Positions 46,155-59,900 of a stretch of DNA of 64,000 bases are shown piece after piece. Location of the stretch: contig BTPP01000007.1 in NCBI GenBank assembly GCA_037102815.1, positions 2,480,001 through 2,544,000 of the forward strand, in the 5' to 3' direction. A program made the position numbers and the translations under genes. Position 1 is the stretch's first letter; every line of letters starts with the position of its first letter. Below the pieces are notes generated by a model that ran no database searches, was not told the DNA's origin, and saw only the letters and a program-made list of their open reading frames with translations. Source of the DNA: Neurospora intermedia (taxonomy: Eukaryota; Ascomycota; Sordariomycetes; Sordariales; Sordariaceae).

Positions 46155-47456
46155 TTAGAGGTTGCCGTTGTTGGCAATCAACGACGTCGTTCCCCTAACA
46201 TTGTTGGTCACCTTAGCGCCCGACTTCTGCGCCAACTCCTTGATCCTGTTGCCAACAGCCGTCACATCTGTGAGGCCCTCAAGGGCCATCAGGTAGGCAG
46301 CGAGGCCAGCAACGTGGGGGCTAGCCATGGAGGTGCCGCTGAGCGTGTCCGTGGCAGTGTCGCTCTTGATGCCAACAGACAGGACGTTGACGCCGGGAGC
46401 AAAGATGTCAACGCCCGCACCAAAGTTGGAGAAGGAGGCGCGGGCGTCGGTGCGCTGGTCAATGGCGCCAACGGTGATGGCGGCGGGCGCGGAACCGGGC
46501 GAGGTGTTGGCAGTGTCCTGGTTCTCGTTACCCGCAGCGACGACGGGGACGACGCCAGCGGCGGCGATCTGGTTGATGGCGCTGTTGATGGCGCGCGACT
46601 TGCCGCCACCGAGGGACATGTTCAAGACGGCTTTGCCGCCGAGCTTCTGCTGGGTGGCCGTGTCGGCGACGAACTGCATGCCCTGCAGCACGCCCGAGTT
46701 GGAGCCGGAGCCGGAGCCGTCGAGGACCTTGACGGCGACCAGCTTAGCCTTCTTGGCGACGCCAAAGGTGGCACCGGCAATCGTACCCGCCACGTGGGAC
46801 CCGTGGCCATTTTCGTCTGTGTCGACGTTGTTGACGAAGTTGGCGGCGAAGGTGGCGCGGCCTTCGTACTCGGAGTGAGTGACGCGGATACCGGTGTCGA
46901 CGACGAAGGCGGTGATGCCCTCGCCGGCGGAGCTGTCGAAGATGTAGGGGGCCGCCTTCTTGCTGGGGCCGGCGTGGCTGAGGCGGGCCAGGCCGGTGGT
47001 GGTCGAGTTCTGCGAGGTGAGGGCGTTGAGCTTGACGTACTGATCCGCCTCGATGTACTCAACCTCCTGGGCGGAGTTGATGTCATTGATCATGTCATCA
47101 TCGGCGTCGAGAGCCATGGCGCGCCATGTGCCCATCTTGAAGGCCTTGACACTGGGGGACATGATTCTGCCCGTCTTGGCGTCGCGCTTGCCCAGGTTGC
47201 GCTTGGCCACCAGCGAGGTGACCTTGATCTGATGGGCATTGATGGCCTCTTCACCAAAGGTGTTGTTGTAGACGACAATGTAGCGGCCGGGGATGATGTT
47301 GCTGATGTCGGAGTTGGCGACGGGAACACCGGCGGCGTTACCAGCGGTGGCACCAGTGTTCTGGGTGTTCTGATGGATGTGTCTTCCTCCCGAAGGGGCG
47401 GCAGTGACGCCTAGGGCAGAGAGGAGGAAGGCAGCTGCGACGGAAAACCGAACCAT
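46155..47456 (-). CDS. Secreted subtilisin-like serine protease (proteinase K family, S8A)
   Basis: This is an intronless 433-codon frame. A signal peptide occupies residues 1-19 or 1-20 ([20 protein letters not shown]). An I9 inhibitor propeptide runs to about 145 ([13 protein letters not shown] ... [13 protein letters not shown]). The mature S8 domain has the catalytic triad Asp187 (FVVDTGI), His218 ([10 protein letters not shown]) and Ser376 ([12 protein letters not shown]), with oxyanion-hole Asn310 (AAGN). Length and order match fungal alkaline/proteinase K-type enzymes. Such enzymes are exported, cleave their own propeptide and digest extracellular or vacuolar protein; nothing suggests vacuolar retention. 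Codon use is strongly GC-ending, as in highly expressed genes of such fungi. Confidence 0.95.
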   Translation of the reverse strand: MVRFSVAAAFLLSALGVTAAPSGGRHIHQNTQNTGATAGNAAGVPVANSDISNIIPGRYIVVYNNTFGEEAINAHQIKVTSLVAKRNLGKRDAKTGRIMSPSVKAFKMGTWRAMALDADDDMINDINSAQEVEYIEADQYVKLNALTSQNSTTTGLARLSHAGPSKKAAPYIFDSSAGEGITAFVVDTGIRVTHSEYEGRATFAANFVNNVDTDENGHGSHVAGTIAGATFGVAKKAKLVAVKVLDGSGSGSNSGVLQGMQFVADTATQQKLGGKAVLNMSLGGGKSRAINSAINQIAAAGVVPVVAAGNENQDTANTSPGSAPAAITVGAIDQRTDARASFSNFGAGVDIFAPGVNVLSVGIKSDTATDTLSGTSMASPHVAGLAAYLMALEGLTDVTAVGNRIKELAQKSGAKVTNNVRGTTSLIANNGNL

Positions 47457-50340
47457 GGTGACGTTTTCTCAAGTGTCTTCTTGATAATTATGGATGAAGA
47501 TGCTGAATAGTGTCCAGGCTGCTACCACCTAGATTGTACAGCGAAGTGTCGAGAATATGCCGTGTGCAAAAGAGAGGCTGATAGTTGAAGTCACACTGAC
47601 AGATGTCGAGGTATAAGGTTGGTGGTAAACGAACGGAATGTTTAATCAACCAACTAAGATCCAAGGCCGGCAAAGGATCGTGTTTGTCAATGTATAAACA
47701 AGCAAAAAGAAGGATGGCGTATGCACAGCAATACGAGAAAGAGATCCGGAGGGCAGAGGAAGGCCGTCAGTGGTGCCCACGGCGAGGAGAAGCGAAGGGG
47801 GAAGAGGGAAACAAGAACAAGTCGATGCTGGGTTGAACCAGACATGATTGAAACAGCCCAGTACCGGCCTATTTGAATTCCGCTCGAGCCTGGCGCATGA
47901 ACGAGGACAGTTGCATCCCGAGGCCCCTTTGGGGGTCCATGATGTCGCGAAGAAGGGGGTTACGTCGTGACGGTAACGTCGTAAAGGGGGCCGTTACCGA
48001 AACATTGACGAACCTGCAGGGACCGCTACCACGGACAGGACACTGGGAAAAATGCTACGGCATCATAGCGGTTCTGGGCCTCCTGGATGGTTCCTGGATG
48101 GTTCTGCTGAATGGTGAAGTCGATGTCCGGGACGCCAAAGCATAGCAAAACATCCTTGCCTGCCAAGAGGTATAAAGCTGGGGTATGCCGTCCGAATCCC
48201 ACCATTCGGAACCCAGGAAGCCGTAACGCCAGGTGGGATTCGTCACGCTATAGGCGAGTGCGCCCCCTTAAACCTCAAACGCCACTGTCTGGAGGTTACA
48301 GAATCTTTCCGAGATCCCACGCGACGAGACAGATGCGCGTGTCTGAGCGAATGTGAGCGTGGATGTGAACTCTGGGCGGGTTGGGCAGTCTTTGAAGCTA
48401 TGTCCGTTCATTTGCCCCTTTAGAGAGTTATAGTCTCATTCGTTTCGCCATTGGGTATGCTGCTGAACCCACTCCTGATGGCAATAGTTGGTGTGTTTTT
48501 GCTCGGGATGGCGAATAGGCAAACACGGCCGGCAAATTACTGATATATGCGTGTGCATGGACGGGATATTAAATGCGAGTGCTTCTCCAATCGATCTGGG
48601 GAAATCACTGTTGGCGCCAAATGAACATGATCCCTAGACGGGGCCGTGATTACAGGTGGATTTAGACCTAGAGGCGATGCCTTAAGCACGTAGTATGTTA
48701 GTCTCTGAATAGTCGGCTGTAGGCGCTGTGATATTGGTGAGGCTCGGTTGGGTCGGATCTTGGCGATCGACGGCAGTGGACAAGGAACGATCATTACCAA
48801 GGCAAACGAGTCGTTGGGTATGTAAATACGTACCCTCATACATACCTCACTGGTATATCTGTCTAACCGTCATACATAGCTAGGCAAAGCCATGACGCCC
48901 AAGGAAACAAAGGGGTCTGTTACATGGAATAGAGCTATGATATCAGCACATGAGAACCTGAGACGCGCAGTGTCTTGACGTGCTGATTGTGATGAAGCCA
49001 ATGATGATGACGCGGGTTCAAAGCCGTCGCCCGTGAACTTGGGAGTGCGGTGGGCGAGGAAGAGGAGGCTCAACAGTCGCTGCGGGGGGATTGATTATTG
49101 CAAGCGCTGAGTGGTTTGCAGTCTGAAACACGTCGCCAATGACGCCAAGACAGAGCGTTGCGCCTCTCCGCATCCAGGGCAGTCTCCACCAAACGGGTGT
49201 CGTTCGCGGCGCTGCATCATGTTTCGTGTCTGAGCGAATGCTACCATTGCAACGGCACCACACTGTCATTTCCGAAGTGGGATCATGTTATAACAAGACG
49301 TGGTGCTGAAGCTTGAGACCCTTGACAGTAGTGAGGTTTAAGCTAAAGTCATATAAGGAGCACCTTGCTGGATTGCCATGATCCTATTGAGGAAGGAGAC
49401 AATGATCGGACGGGCCCGGAGAGGACTGAAACTGAGGAGTGGCGAGGGGCACTCTACTCTGGGCCATCAAAGACGGTGGTGAAGTTGTTGATGCGCTTAT
49501 TCGGAGTTCAATACGGAGCTGGCGGAACGGGATTACTAGGTACTGATCTCCCTCCCGTGCTCCCCGTGCTCCCCGTGCTCTGTTCACAAGCCGGCAGTCT
49601 AGAATAGGGTCCGGGTGTTTGCTGGGTTAGTCAGGTCCCACTTTAATCGAGTGGGGTCCGGGAGTGTAGGTCCCGTCCCGTGCCGTGTTCGGACTCCGGG
49701 ATTCCGTCTGGAGCTGAGCCGGCCTACCAGCAATGTTGGTCCGGCTCCGATTAGGTCTCCGTCTCTTCGGAGGGCTTTCAATGGCGCGTGTGAGACAGCC
49801 TTGTGGTTTTATTGCCCTTGGTGATTGACGAGTACACACGGTACTTGCACAGCCTAGTAGACCGGGCGTGATCTTGTTCTTGTCGTACTAGTGCCCCTCT
49901 TCCCTCCCCCTTCGCCGAATTGTTGCATATTGCTCAAGATGAGGTATCTTGGCCATGCATCGCATCAAGTGCCAGATGGGGTATCGTCATGATTTTCAAG
50001 TTGTGTCGATTCCTTGTAGACTCAGTGCAGCACGACAGGTTTTTTTCTTAATTGCTACCAAGTATCGTAATGTCGGTATTGCTTGAACAACGGCATCATG
50101 ACAATAGAGGCTATTCAATGCGCTATAATTGCCGTTGTGCAAAGTGTGGGATTTCTGGGTGCGTGCCCGTCTGTTGATGGATTGCCAGTTGTTCGCACGA
50201 TGTGTGAGGCTTGGGAAGGCCTGGAGGGGATGTGTTTTACAGGTATATATATAAACAAGAACTGCAAAATCTGTGTGGTGCAATCCAAAAATAGGGCCTC
50301 ATATAGCAACACTACCGTAGTAATATACACAAGGGAGTAA
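47457..50340. other. Protease promoter and gene-free DNA up to the RIP boundary
   Basis: About 2.9 kb has no gene I can support; frames up to about 100 codons are scattered and unconvincing. A three-copy CTCCCCGTG-type repeat lies at about 49,551-49,580. Base composition changes sharply to AT-rich at about 50,340. I looked for tRNA-like B boxes (a GGTTCAAA at about 49,015) but saw no cloverleaf. Confidence 0.5.
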
Positions 50341-50349
50341 ATGAATAAA

Positions 50350-53300
50350 TAAATATATTTTCCGACTACATTCTACTAATATCAAATAATAAGTCGTGCC
50401 TGTAGCGGTAACGTAGTATAGGTACAAAAAGTAGAGAAAAAGCCTTATAAGTTATTTAGGTCGGACCCTAACCTAGCCGTGCGCTAGAAAAACCCTATAA
50501 ACTTCCAAGCCTACTAAAAGATCTACCCTTAGATTCTAGTCCCCGGCAATATAATTGCCTCCTAAAACGGAATTAATTTATCATCTGGGTCCGGGGATTT
50601 TATTCTAATTATTCTAACCCTGTAATAGCCTCCTCCTTTATTTACACAAATATATATATAACCCTCTTCTTAGAGGACTTTAACTTTCGTTAGGAAGGTT
50701 ATATAGCTAACGCCGAAGGCGTATAGTATATTCTAATATATATTAGGGTTCCGGAATATAATAATTAGGTACTTAAAGAAGTAACCTTTTTCCTTCGGAG
50801 TATTGTAAATATAGTAGCGAAGCGTTTTGGGAGGGTAATTAAATTAAATATAATAGGAATAGAAGTCTTAGTAGTTTATATATTCCCTAATTTATTTCGC
50901 TAAATATTAGTAGGGTAAAGTTAAATATAAGTTTTAGTAGTATTAAAATTAATTTACTAAATACTCCGGCTTATATATAACTTAGTATAAATCTAGGTCC
51001 GCTTCGGGTAGGAGGGATTAATTATTTCTATTATATAAAAGTACTTTATAGCCTAGGGAGAATTAATTATAGAAGGTTAATAGGCAAAAGAGGTATATAT
51101 CCTTTAACGGCTCCTTTAGCGCCCTTTAAAAATCCGCTAGTATATATAATTTCAATTAGCTTTATAGGGTTAGACGGCGGAGTTTTTACGTAAATAGGTA
51201 GGATCCTAATAGTATATATAGCTTTATTATTATATAGGCGATTTCCCGCCCGACGATTTCTATAGGCGCTATATTAGTAAATTAAAAGGGGATTAGGCGG
51301 AGGACGGTATATTAAATAAGTATAGTCTTCTATAGTATTTTAAACGCTATAATTTCTAATTTATATAGGGCTAATATAATATTAATTGAAATTGGGTATT
51401 TTTAAGTATTAAATTTATAGTACTTTAAGAAAAATATAAGGATATTATATATAAGTGTAGGGAGTAGGTAGGTAGTAAAAAGTTATTTGGCTATATATAG
51501 TAAGAAGCCTTTTAATATTTAATTAACCCTAGTTATTAAAGTTATAACTATAGTAGTTATAAAGATATATTTATAGAGCTATATAGTTAAGGAGAGCCTT
51601 TTATTAAAGTAAATTCCTAGTTAGTATATTATTTTCTATAAATAAATTTGCCCTACTAGTATATTAATAATAATATAAGTAAGGTTCTACTATATCTTCT
51701 TTGCGTTTTTCCTCCGAGGGGGGAGGTAGAAGGCTTCTATTTTCTAATAGTCAATTTTAAGGCCTAATACCGCTACCTAATAGTATAGGTCTACTGTGTA
51801 TTAAAATACTGTATAGAATATTTAAATAGTATTATAGCCTACTATAAAATATATAATATTATCCGTATAAGAGAATATTAGACCCTATAGCTTCTTTAAA
51901 AGGGATACTATAAAGAGTAGGTAAAAAATAAGTAACTAAGGCGACCCCTATAAGAGTTTATTATTTATATAGAATCTTTTATTGGCCTATTTAAATTGGA
52001 AATATTTATTAGAATAGAAGTTTATAATAAAAATTATTAAACCCTAAGGCTAACTTTAATTATAGAAAACCTCTTATAATTTATTTACTTAAGTAAAGGG
52101 TAAAGCGGAGTCTATATTATATATAATAATAATACTATACTAATTTAATTTATTCGCTCCTTCTATATTATATATTAGGGCGGTAACGAAGTCCGTAGCC
52201 AATTTTATTAAGAGGGCGCCTATAATATCCCTAAATATAAGGTTTACGTTAAATACTATAATTATTATATATCGGGCGAAGAGCCGTTCGATACCCTTAC
52301 TGATTGTAAATAAAAGTATTATAGGTTTCTAACCTTTATAAATATAGGGGTTTCGATTTAATTTAAAGAGGGTAACGATTTATATATATTTAAATACGGA
52401 TGGGAATTTACTAAATATTATAATAGTAAGGGTAATTGTTCGGATAGATAGGAGGATTATATTCTAAGCGGCTTTAAAGTAATTAAGGGTAATATTATTG
52501 GGCCCTAATATATTAGAACTATAGCGTAGGAAAATTTCGTAAAGTTCGGCGTCCGAGGGTAAATTTAATAATTACTAAATAATATTTAAGGGGAGAATCG
52601 GGCTTTTATATTAATATAGTAGGAAGGGGTCCGCTCTAGGTAAACGGAAAGTAGCTTCTATAAAGTAAGTAATAATTTCTTTTAAATTTATAAAGCGTTT
52701 CTAAGGGGTATTAATAAATATAAATCTATTATCCAACGGGTCCTTCCTTTAATATAGGATATTACCTAATTCCTTTAGGGATTTTGTAATATTTATTTTA
52801 TTATAATAGAAGTTAGTACGTATTTCCTAGTATATTCTCCGGTAGACAATAGGATTTTTTTCCCGAACTATAATTAAGGATAGATTCTACTAAAATATAT
52901 TTTTAAACTAGCTACCTATTATAATAGAATACTCTTTAATAGTACCTTCGAATACGTTAATAAATAATTAAATTAAATCCTCTAATTTTTAAACCGTTTA
53001 GAGTATTAGAATATCCCTTAGGAAGCGTTTTATAAAGGTTATAAAAATATCCTCGTTCTATTTAGAAGGGAGGATATATTTTTTAGGTAAGGGTTTATTA
53101 TATTAGGCCGGAATTATAATAATTAATTTTCAATAGTCCGAAATCTAGGCCCCTACACGTAAGTATATATATATTGTTTTAAAGGCTAAATCTAATATAA
53201 ATTAACTGTTAATATACTTATATATTAGAATACTTAGAGTATTTAAGAAATAGAAGTCCTATACTACTATAGTAATTTCTAATTCGGTACCCTTATTAGA

Positions 53301-54970
53301 ATTACGGAATTATAAATTTTAGGAGGAGTAATATATATTAAAATTACCGGCAATAAGGGTATATTATACGTAGTAGAAGGTAGGTAAGTAAGTACGGCCG
53401 TCTTTTATCTATTGGTTTTATAGGTACTAATAAATATATATAATATATATACTATTAATTAATATTATAATTATATAGGTAAGGGGGGTATAGGGGATTA
53501 TAAAATTATATATTTTCGTAATATAAATTACTATACGGGTATTGTAATCGTTGTAGTTAATTATATAGTAGCCGGGGTATTTATATATACGGCCGTAAAT
53601 AACGGACGGTTTTTAAATATAGAATATTAGAATCCAATTCGAAATTACTTATTCGAATATATTATTAATATTTACTAGGGACTTCTAAATGTTGACGGAT
53701 ATAACCTTTAATTCCTTTATTATAAGGACGGGGGGGTAAAGTTCTTAATAAATTTATCTCCGTCCCTATCTTCGACCGAGGGGGTTAGTATTATTTATTC
53801 TACAAGGGTTTATAGTTGGTTAAGGGTAATAGGGAATTATCCTCGGAGGAGGTTACTCTAAATTTCGGAGGGGGCTTTAAATATATAGTTTCGCCCTACT
53901 AAAATAATTTTAATACGGCCGGAAAATACTCTTTAGAAAGTAAAAAATACGTTAGGCCTTTTATTTAGAGTATTATCCTCGCCCTTACTAATTAAGAGGT
54001 TTAAATAATAATAATCCTTCTATACTTTAACTTTAACTTTAACTATATTAAAATTAAACGAAGGGCGGATAGGGTTAAATTAAGTAACTGTTTCTATAAT
54101 AAGAGGGGGGGTAAATAAGGGGTTAAGCGTAGTAAATAAAGGGGGAGGAGGAAAGGTTATACGGAGGGGAGTAATCCTAACTTTAGGGGTAAACTCCGAG
54201 TCCGATATAAGAGTATTCCCGTCTTTGTTTATAGTAATAATTATTTAAATTACTTTATCTACTTTTATTTTTCTAAATTTCTTTAAGCGGCGGACCTCGG
54301 TTTTATATATAGCCTTACCTACTTATTTAGCGCCGGTACGCTATTCTATAATAGGCTTTTAAATATAGCTATTTCTAATTTTAAGGAAGACGGAGTATTT
54401 AGGGTAATTTAACTTTATAAAATCTAAGTAATTAAAGTATTAAAGGACCGGCTTATATATATCCTTATAAAAAGCGGTTAGAGTACTATAATCCTTATAA
54501 ACCGAAGCTACTATATACTTCGTAATATTATATAACCTAAAATAGCGGTTATATATATTAATATAAGGGTTATATTCTATAAATTTAATAGGCTTGGAGC
54601 TAAAGATCCGGAACGGCTAGGTTTTCTTAGGGAGGATAATAATATAATCCCCAAACTTCTTATTAGGAATAATCTTCGGGGTTTATTTTATAACAGCCTA
54701 AATTTCTTAAATAATAAAAAACTCCGTATTATAAGCTCTATTATATACGAAGAATTTAGGTAGGATACTAATAAAGTAATATAAAACTATTTTAATTTCG
54801 GCTTCGATATTGTAATATAGGACAGCGTAATTAAATTTAATTAATAGGCGGCAGTAGTCGGGTTTAATTATTTTAATATAAAAACCGGACTATATTAAGT
54901 AGACCTTTCGGATATATTGGCGGAGGAATTTAATTTCTTTTATAATATAGAAAATAATATAATAGGGTAA
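50350..54970 (-). mobile_element. Tad-like non-LTR retrotransposon (LINE), RIP-degraded
   Basis: On the minus strand, allowing stops at Trp/Gln codons, the stretch decodes as a LINE ORF2. At about 53,560-53,000 is the C-terminal half of an apurinic-type endonuclease, including IAGNFNIYYSS (about 53,357-53,321, the AGDFN motif) and LNTLSI-YKY. At about 52,700-51,700 is a reverse transcriptase with NRNPYIYKG-KPIILLFTISKGIERL and SYTDNIIYF (51,866-51,858 for the TDN), where A-Asp-Asp is expected. The 54,000-54,950 part probably holds ORF1, and the part below 51,300 an RNase H or 3' region, but I did not resolve them. The 5' side stops at or near the LTR of the adjacent Gypsy element. No poly(A) tail is clear. 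Confidence 0.75.
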
Positions 54971-54976
54971 CCTAAG

Positions 54977-55267
54977 TGTAAGGGGACAGCAGAGCGATAC
55001 GTAGGTGCTGGCCTTATATAGTATATTAAGGTTCTACGAAGAAGGAAAGGAGAAAACGCTACCCTCCGGGTCGCTTAAGTACTAGAGTTTAAATGGCCGT
55101 ACGCTAGCTGCCTAATAGCCTAAAGCAGCTAAGGAATATTCCAAAAAGTTCGGGCGCTATAGTGTAGCACTCGGGTCGTCTAGGCAATTTCAATATAAGT
55201 TGCCGTCTTAATATTCAAATTTGGCCAATTAGAGCTAAATACTTTAATAAACACCAATCCTATAATA
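54977..55267 (-). repeat. 3' LTR of the full-length Gypsy element
   Basis: 291 bp aligning end to end with 62,196-62,486; most differences are C/T or G/A transitions. On the minus strand it would have begun TGTTATAGGATTGG before mutation (now TATTA). It contains a TATATAAGGC promoter-like box about 50 nt from its end and finishes ...CCTTACA. This copy is less mutated than the other at several sites. Confidence 0.88.
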
Positions 55268-55292
55268 TTAGCCCCCCCCTTCTCCTTCTAAC
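55268..55292 (-). other. Polypurine tract of the Gypsy element
   Basis: On the minus strand AGAAGGAGAAGGGGGGGG lies a few bases upstream of the 3' LTR, the position and composition of a plus-strand primer. It fixes the orientation of the element as minus. Confidence 0.7.
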
Positions 55293-55523
55293 TATAATTG
55301 TACGTTATAATTAATATTTATATTACCTTCATCTTACCCCTCTATAATTCTTATTCTCCTTCTTATTCTTTTAACGAATAATTGTAACTATATTGTATAT
55401 ATACCCTTAATTCTACTTTAGAATACCCTTAAATAACCGTTACTAACCTTTAATTATAACACCCATTTTAATTAAAATCCTTTTAAACTCTAGCCTATTA
55501 TTCTAATTCATTATCGCCCAACT

Positions 55524-56914
55524 ATAGCTACTCCTACGCCCGCGCCCATCCCTACGCCCGCGCCCGTCCTTACGCTTAAATCCGCCCCTACTCCTATATT
55601 TACGCCTACTCCTACTCCTAAACCTACGCCTACTATTACTCTAGTGCCTACTCTTAATTCTACTACGCCGGTCTCTCCAGTACTCTAGACCCTTAATAAT
55701 AGTAGCAGCGGCGGCGGTAATTACTACAAATTTACTAAAGGCCCTATTGAAGGTACTATAGTTAATTAGTATTTCTAATATATAGCGTTAAAGGACCCTA
55801 ATATTTATATACCTAATAAAAATAAAAACTATTATACGCTTTATATATATTTAAAGAATTCTACTATCTACCGGCGGTAGCCTTCTACTATTTAAAAATA
55901 ATACTCCTCCTAATTAAAAGAAGGCTACCTAAGTAATAAAATTCTATTTTACTAATCCTTCTAATATATAATAATTATAGCCTGTAATTTTAATTAATTA
56001 GCGGCCGAAAGTTATATTACCTTATAAATATTTTTAAATCCCTTCGTTCTAACCTAATTACTAATTTAAATTCTAATAATATTACTTACTTTATACTTAA
56101 TTATTCTATTAGCGAAATACTGCTAACTCTCTTTTTTACTACCGTAGTACTTCCAATTATAATTCCGAATACTCCTTCGTCCTCGGCCCTAACTTTAATT
56201 GAAATATTTGAAAGATTAGGGGCTCTAAAAGAGAATTATTAGGCTCTTTGTATAAATTAAAATAATTTAATAGCTTTATAATTATTATTATTCGTTAAAT
56301 TAAAAGCCTTAATAAATATTATTATAACGTCTACCTAAAATATTAAATATACTACTATTACAGCCGCTATTTACCTAAATACCCTTATTATTAGAATTAA
56401 TACCCGGATATTTAGAATAATTTAAATTTTCTAAGAGGGAATAACGGCTAGGGCGGTAAATACTACTTTTAACAAATTGATTAATAAATTAGAAAATTAG
56501 GTAGAAAAGTTAAAAGAATAGTATAGAATAATAAAAGGGGATAAAGTATTACTGGGGAAAAAGGAATTATATATTTATTTAAATTTATTATTTAGTAAGG
56601 AAGAGGTAATAGGTACTAAAGAACTAGAGGAAAAGGAAATAAAATTAGAGGAAAGGGTAATAAATATTCGGGTATTAGAAGAAGATTTAATAGGATTAAT
56701 AGAAATAATACAATAAAAAGGAGATATTCCGGAAGAGAAGCGGCGGTTAAAGAAAGTAATTCGATTTTCGAACGTAGTAAAAGAGGTAAAATCTCCTCCG
56801 AAGAAGAAAAAAAGACTACAAATTCCCTATAGTAATACTATTATAATATTATTATCTTTAAATATAATAGTCGGATCGGGTACTAGGGCGGCGTTAAATA
56901 TTAAAAATTTTTAA
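55524..56914 (+). pseudogene. Antisense ORF relic between pol and the 3' LTR
   Basis: The plus strand, opposite to gag-pol, is open here apart from Trp/Gln-type stops. The probable start has become ATA in the context CCAACTATAGCT, which a RIP reversal would make a strong fungal start context. The product begins with a Thr/Pro repeat (ATPTPAPIPTPAP), has a Gly/Ser stretch, then changes frame once near 55,930-56,000 (intron or indel). It ends with a long charged coiled coil (EELEEKEIKLEERV-like) and a basic KKKKR. The purine-rich strand and charged helix argue that this strand is sense. I do not recognise it. It may be an accessory antisense gene of the element or a fragment of another element. 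Confidence 0.5.
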
Positions 56915-56984
56915 ATATAATAGGCTATCGGTAATAGCATTTTAAATAAATAATTATACTTTTTACCTCCGGATACTAATTTTA

Positions 56985-59900
56985 CTTACTTTTTTTACTC
57001 TACTAATACTTTCTTTAATACTTTCTCTTTCGTAAATTAATTTATAAATCCGTTATTAATTCGAATATCCTCGTACTATTTTTCAAAGAATTCGAACGCT
57101 TCAATATTCTAAAAGTCTTTAAATAAGTACTATAAGGGTTTATAATAACCTTTCTACTTTATTAATACCATTCTATTACTTAGAATTCCTCTAATATATA
57201 GGATCTCCTTTATATAGTATTCCTTTTCTCTATTTATAATTACTAACGGTAATTACTTATCGGCAAGGATTTAATTAAGTAAAGGGTTTCTAATAGCCTA
57301 TTAGAGGAAATCAATATAAAAAATATTATAAATATTATTTAAAAGCCTAAAAAATTCTATAATTAATAATAAAAGTACCTTCGAAATAATATACTTAGCG
57401 TACAACCAATTTAATTTCTTCTTAGGTTTTAGTAAAGTATAATTCTTAAAATTAAATTATATTTTATCGCCTACCTAGAACCTCTCTACTAATTAATGGG
57501 TACAATTAATAAATTTCTCTTACTCTTAAACCGCTATAATTATTATAATTTAATATAAATTTATAATTTATAGTAGCTTCTTAACGAATTATTAAGCCCG
57601 AATATCGGCTGGAGTTTTAGAATTTCTAATAGCCTTAGAAATTATTAAAATTACTAACTCTAAATTAAATCCGTAAATAGCAAAAAAGGGGGATATATTA
57701 ATTAAAGTATTAATATAGTTATTAATCGCTAATTATACTAGCGAGTACCACTCGTACTAATCGTTTTATACCTAATTAATATATACCCTTAAGAAGGCTT
57801 ATACCTTTTAATTTATTTGTTCCGAATTGCTATTAATTTAAAGGTAATAGGTAGTACTAAGAAACTACTTAATCCCGAATAATTCGTAAAATCTACTCTA
57901 AAACCGCCTAATCTAATTAAAACCCTAGTTATTAACTATAAACTATAATTACCTATAATACCTTATAAAATAGTTTATAAACCTCTTAGTACAAACCTTA
58001 GTATTTATTAATAATATTAATTCTAATATAATATTCTTATTAAAACGGTCCTTAATAACGAATAAATAAATATTCCCTCTAATTAATAGAAAGTCCGTAA
58101 TAAAGTTTATCTAAATCTCTCAGAAGAATTAATCTAGTATTAATATTGATTAGAATAACCCCTTCCTCTAAGCTTTCTAATACTTAATAGAACTATATAT
58201 ATAATAATTACGTAGGAACTACCTTATATAAATTCTGAATAATAATTAATAAAAATAATGGACTAGGGCTATAATAGTACCCTCTCTACCGGAGTATTTA
58301 AATATTTAAGAGTCGTACGTAATTTAAATAATACGGGTACGGAGGGTATTAAATTCTCGGTCGGAATCGGACAATTTTATAATTTCTACTTTAATAATTA
58401 CTAAGTACCCGGGGATTTAAAACTTCTTTTAATATTTTAAACGCCCAAGGTTATTAATAGAATAATCAATAATTTAAATTTTAAATTTAAAGGAGGGAAA
58501 CAAATCTCTTATATTATTCTTTACCACTTCCAAAACTTATTAATATATAGCGTCCCTTCCTATTATAGTATCCTAAAACTATTATAAATCTAAATCTTCG
58601 AAAATTTTTACACCCTTCCCTCGGGCTATTCGAGAGCCCTAGAAATTTATTATTAAAATACGGATATAATTATATAGGGTAAATTCGGAAATAAATTAAA
58701 AGTTTCAAACTTCCCTATTATCTTCGGTAGGGCAATCCTAATCTCTCTAAAATAATATATCCAATACTATTACTTCCTTACCCGGCCGGTACTAAAGTTT
58801 AAAAGAGAATTTAAAGAAGTATTCGGCCTAATAAATTTACTATTCGGATAGGTACTACTAAATTATAAAGTATTTTAAATTCTAATAATTAATTAGGATA
58901 ATAAAGGTATTATAATTATAAAGTTCGGCTTACTACTCTTATAAATAATTAATAATCGCTAATATCTCCTTATTATAAATAGGGTAATTATATTTAATTA
59001 ATTTTAACTTCCTTAAATAGAATACTACTATATACTATTAACCGTCTACTTTCTAAATAAGGTAACCCCTAAATATAAAGCCGCTATAATCGGTCTCGAA
59101 GAAAATCGGACGCTTAGGGTCTTACTCAATTAAAATTGGTATTTAAATAAATAGTATTTTAAGTAACTAAAAAACTTCTTTATATACTACCAACTATTTA
59201 AATAGAACCCCTTTACTAATTAGTACTATAAGTAGCGTAACTATTATAATAAATTCCGGAATAAATATTTAATAGTAATTTATAAATTTTAAGAAACTTT
59301 GGACCCTCTTCCAAAATATTAGAATAGCCTACTCCAAAATAGCCTTAACTTTCTTAAAGTTCATTTAAATATTTATACCGGCGTAAATAATAAATTCTAA
59401 ATATTTAATTTTCTTAATAACAAACTTATATTTATCCAAATTTAAATAAAACCTAACGTCTTTAAAATGTTCGAATACTATACGGACCTTCTATATATAA
59501 TCTCTTCGAAACCTATCTATAAAAATAAGTATATTATTTATATATACCGAATAAAAGTTATTAAGAAATTCCCGTAGTACTTAATTAATATACTATTAGA
59601 AGGTAGTTAAAATACTATATAGCCCGAAGGGGACTACTAACTATTCGAATAGGCTATAGTAAATCCGAAATATTATTTTATACTCCTCTCCTTCTACTAT
59701 TCGAATTTTATAAAATACTTATATTATATCTACTTTAAAAAATTACTTTATCCCCTTAAATATTTAAAACGTTTCCCGAATAAATAGTAGAAGATATTAG
59801 TCGGCTCGAATAATTATATTAAGGGCCTAATAGTTACAATAAAAGTAAAAGCCTCCGTCCGGCTTCTAAATAAAAAGGACGGACGCTCTAATAACCGAAC

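Noticed and set aside
46314-47414. Long plus-strand frame of 366 codons across the subtilisin gene
   Set aside because: It is the antisense mirror of a GC-rich gene whose minus-strand product has an intact S8 catalytic triad.
48960-49040. GGTTCAAA B-box-like sequence as a possible tRNA
   Set aside because: No acceptor-stem pairing, anticodon arm or A box could be found at suitable spacing.
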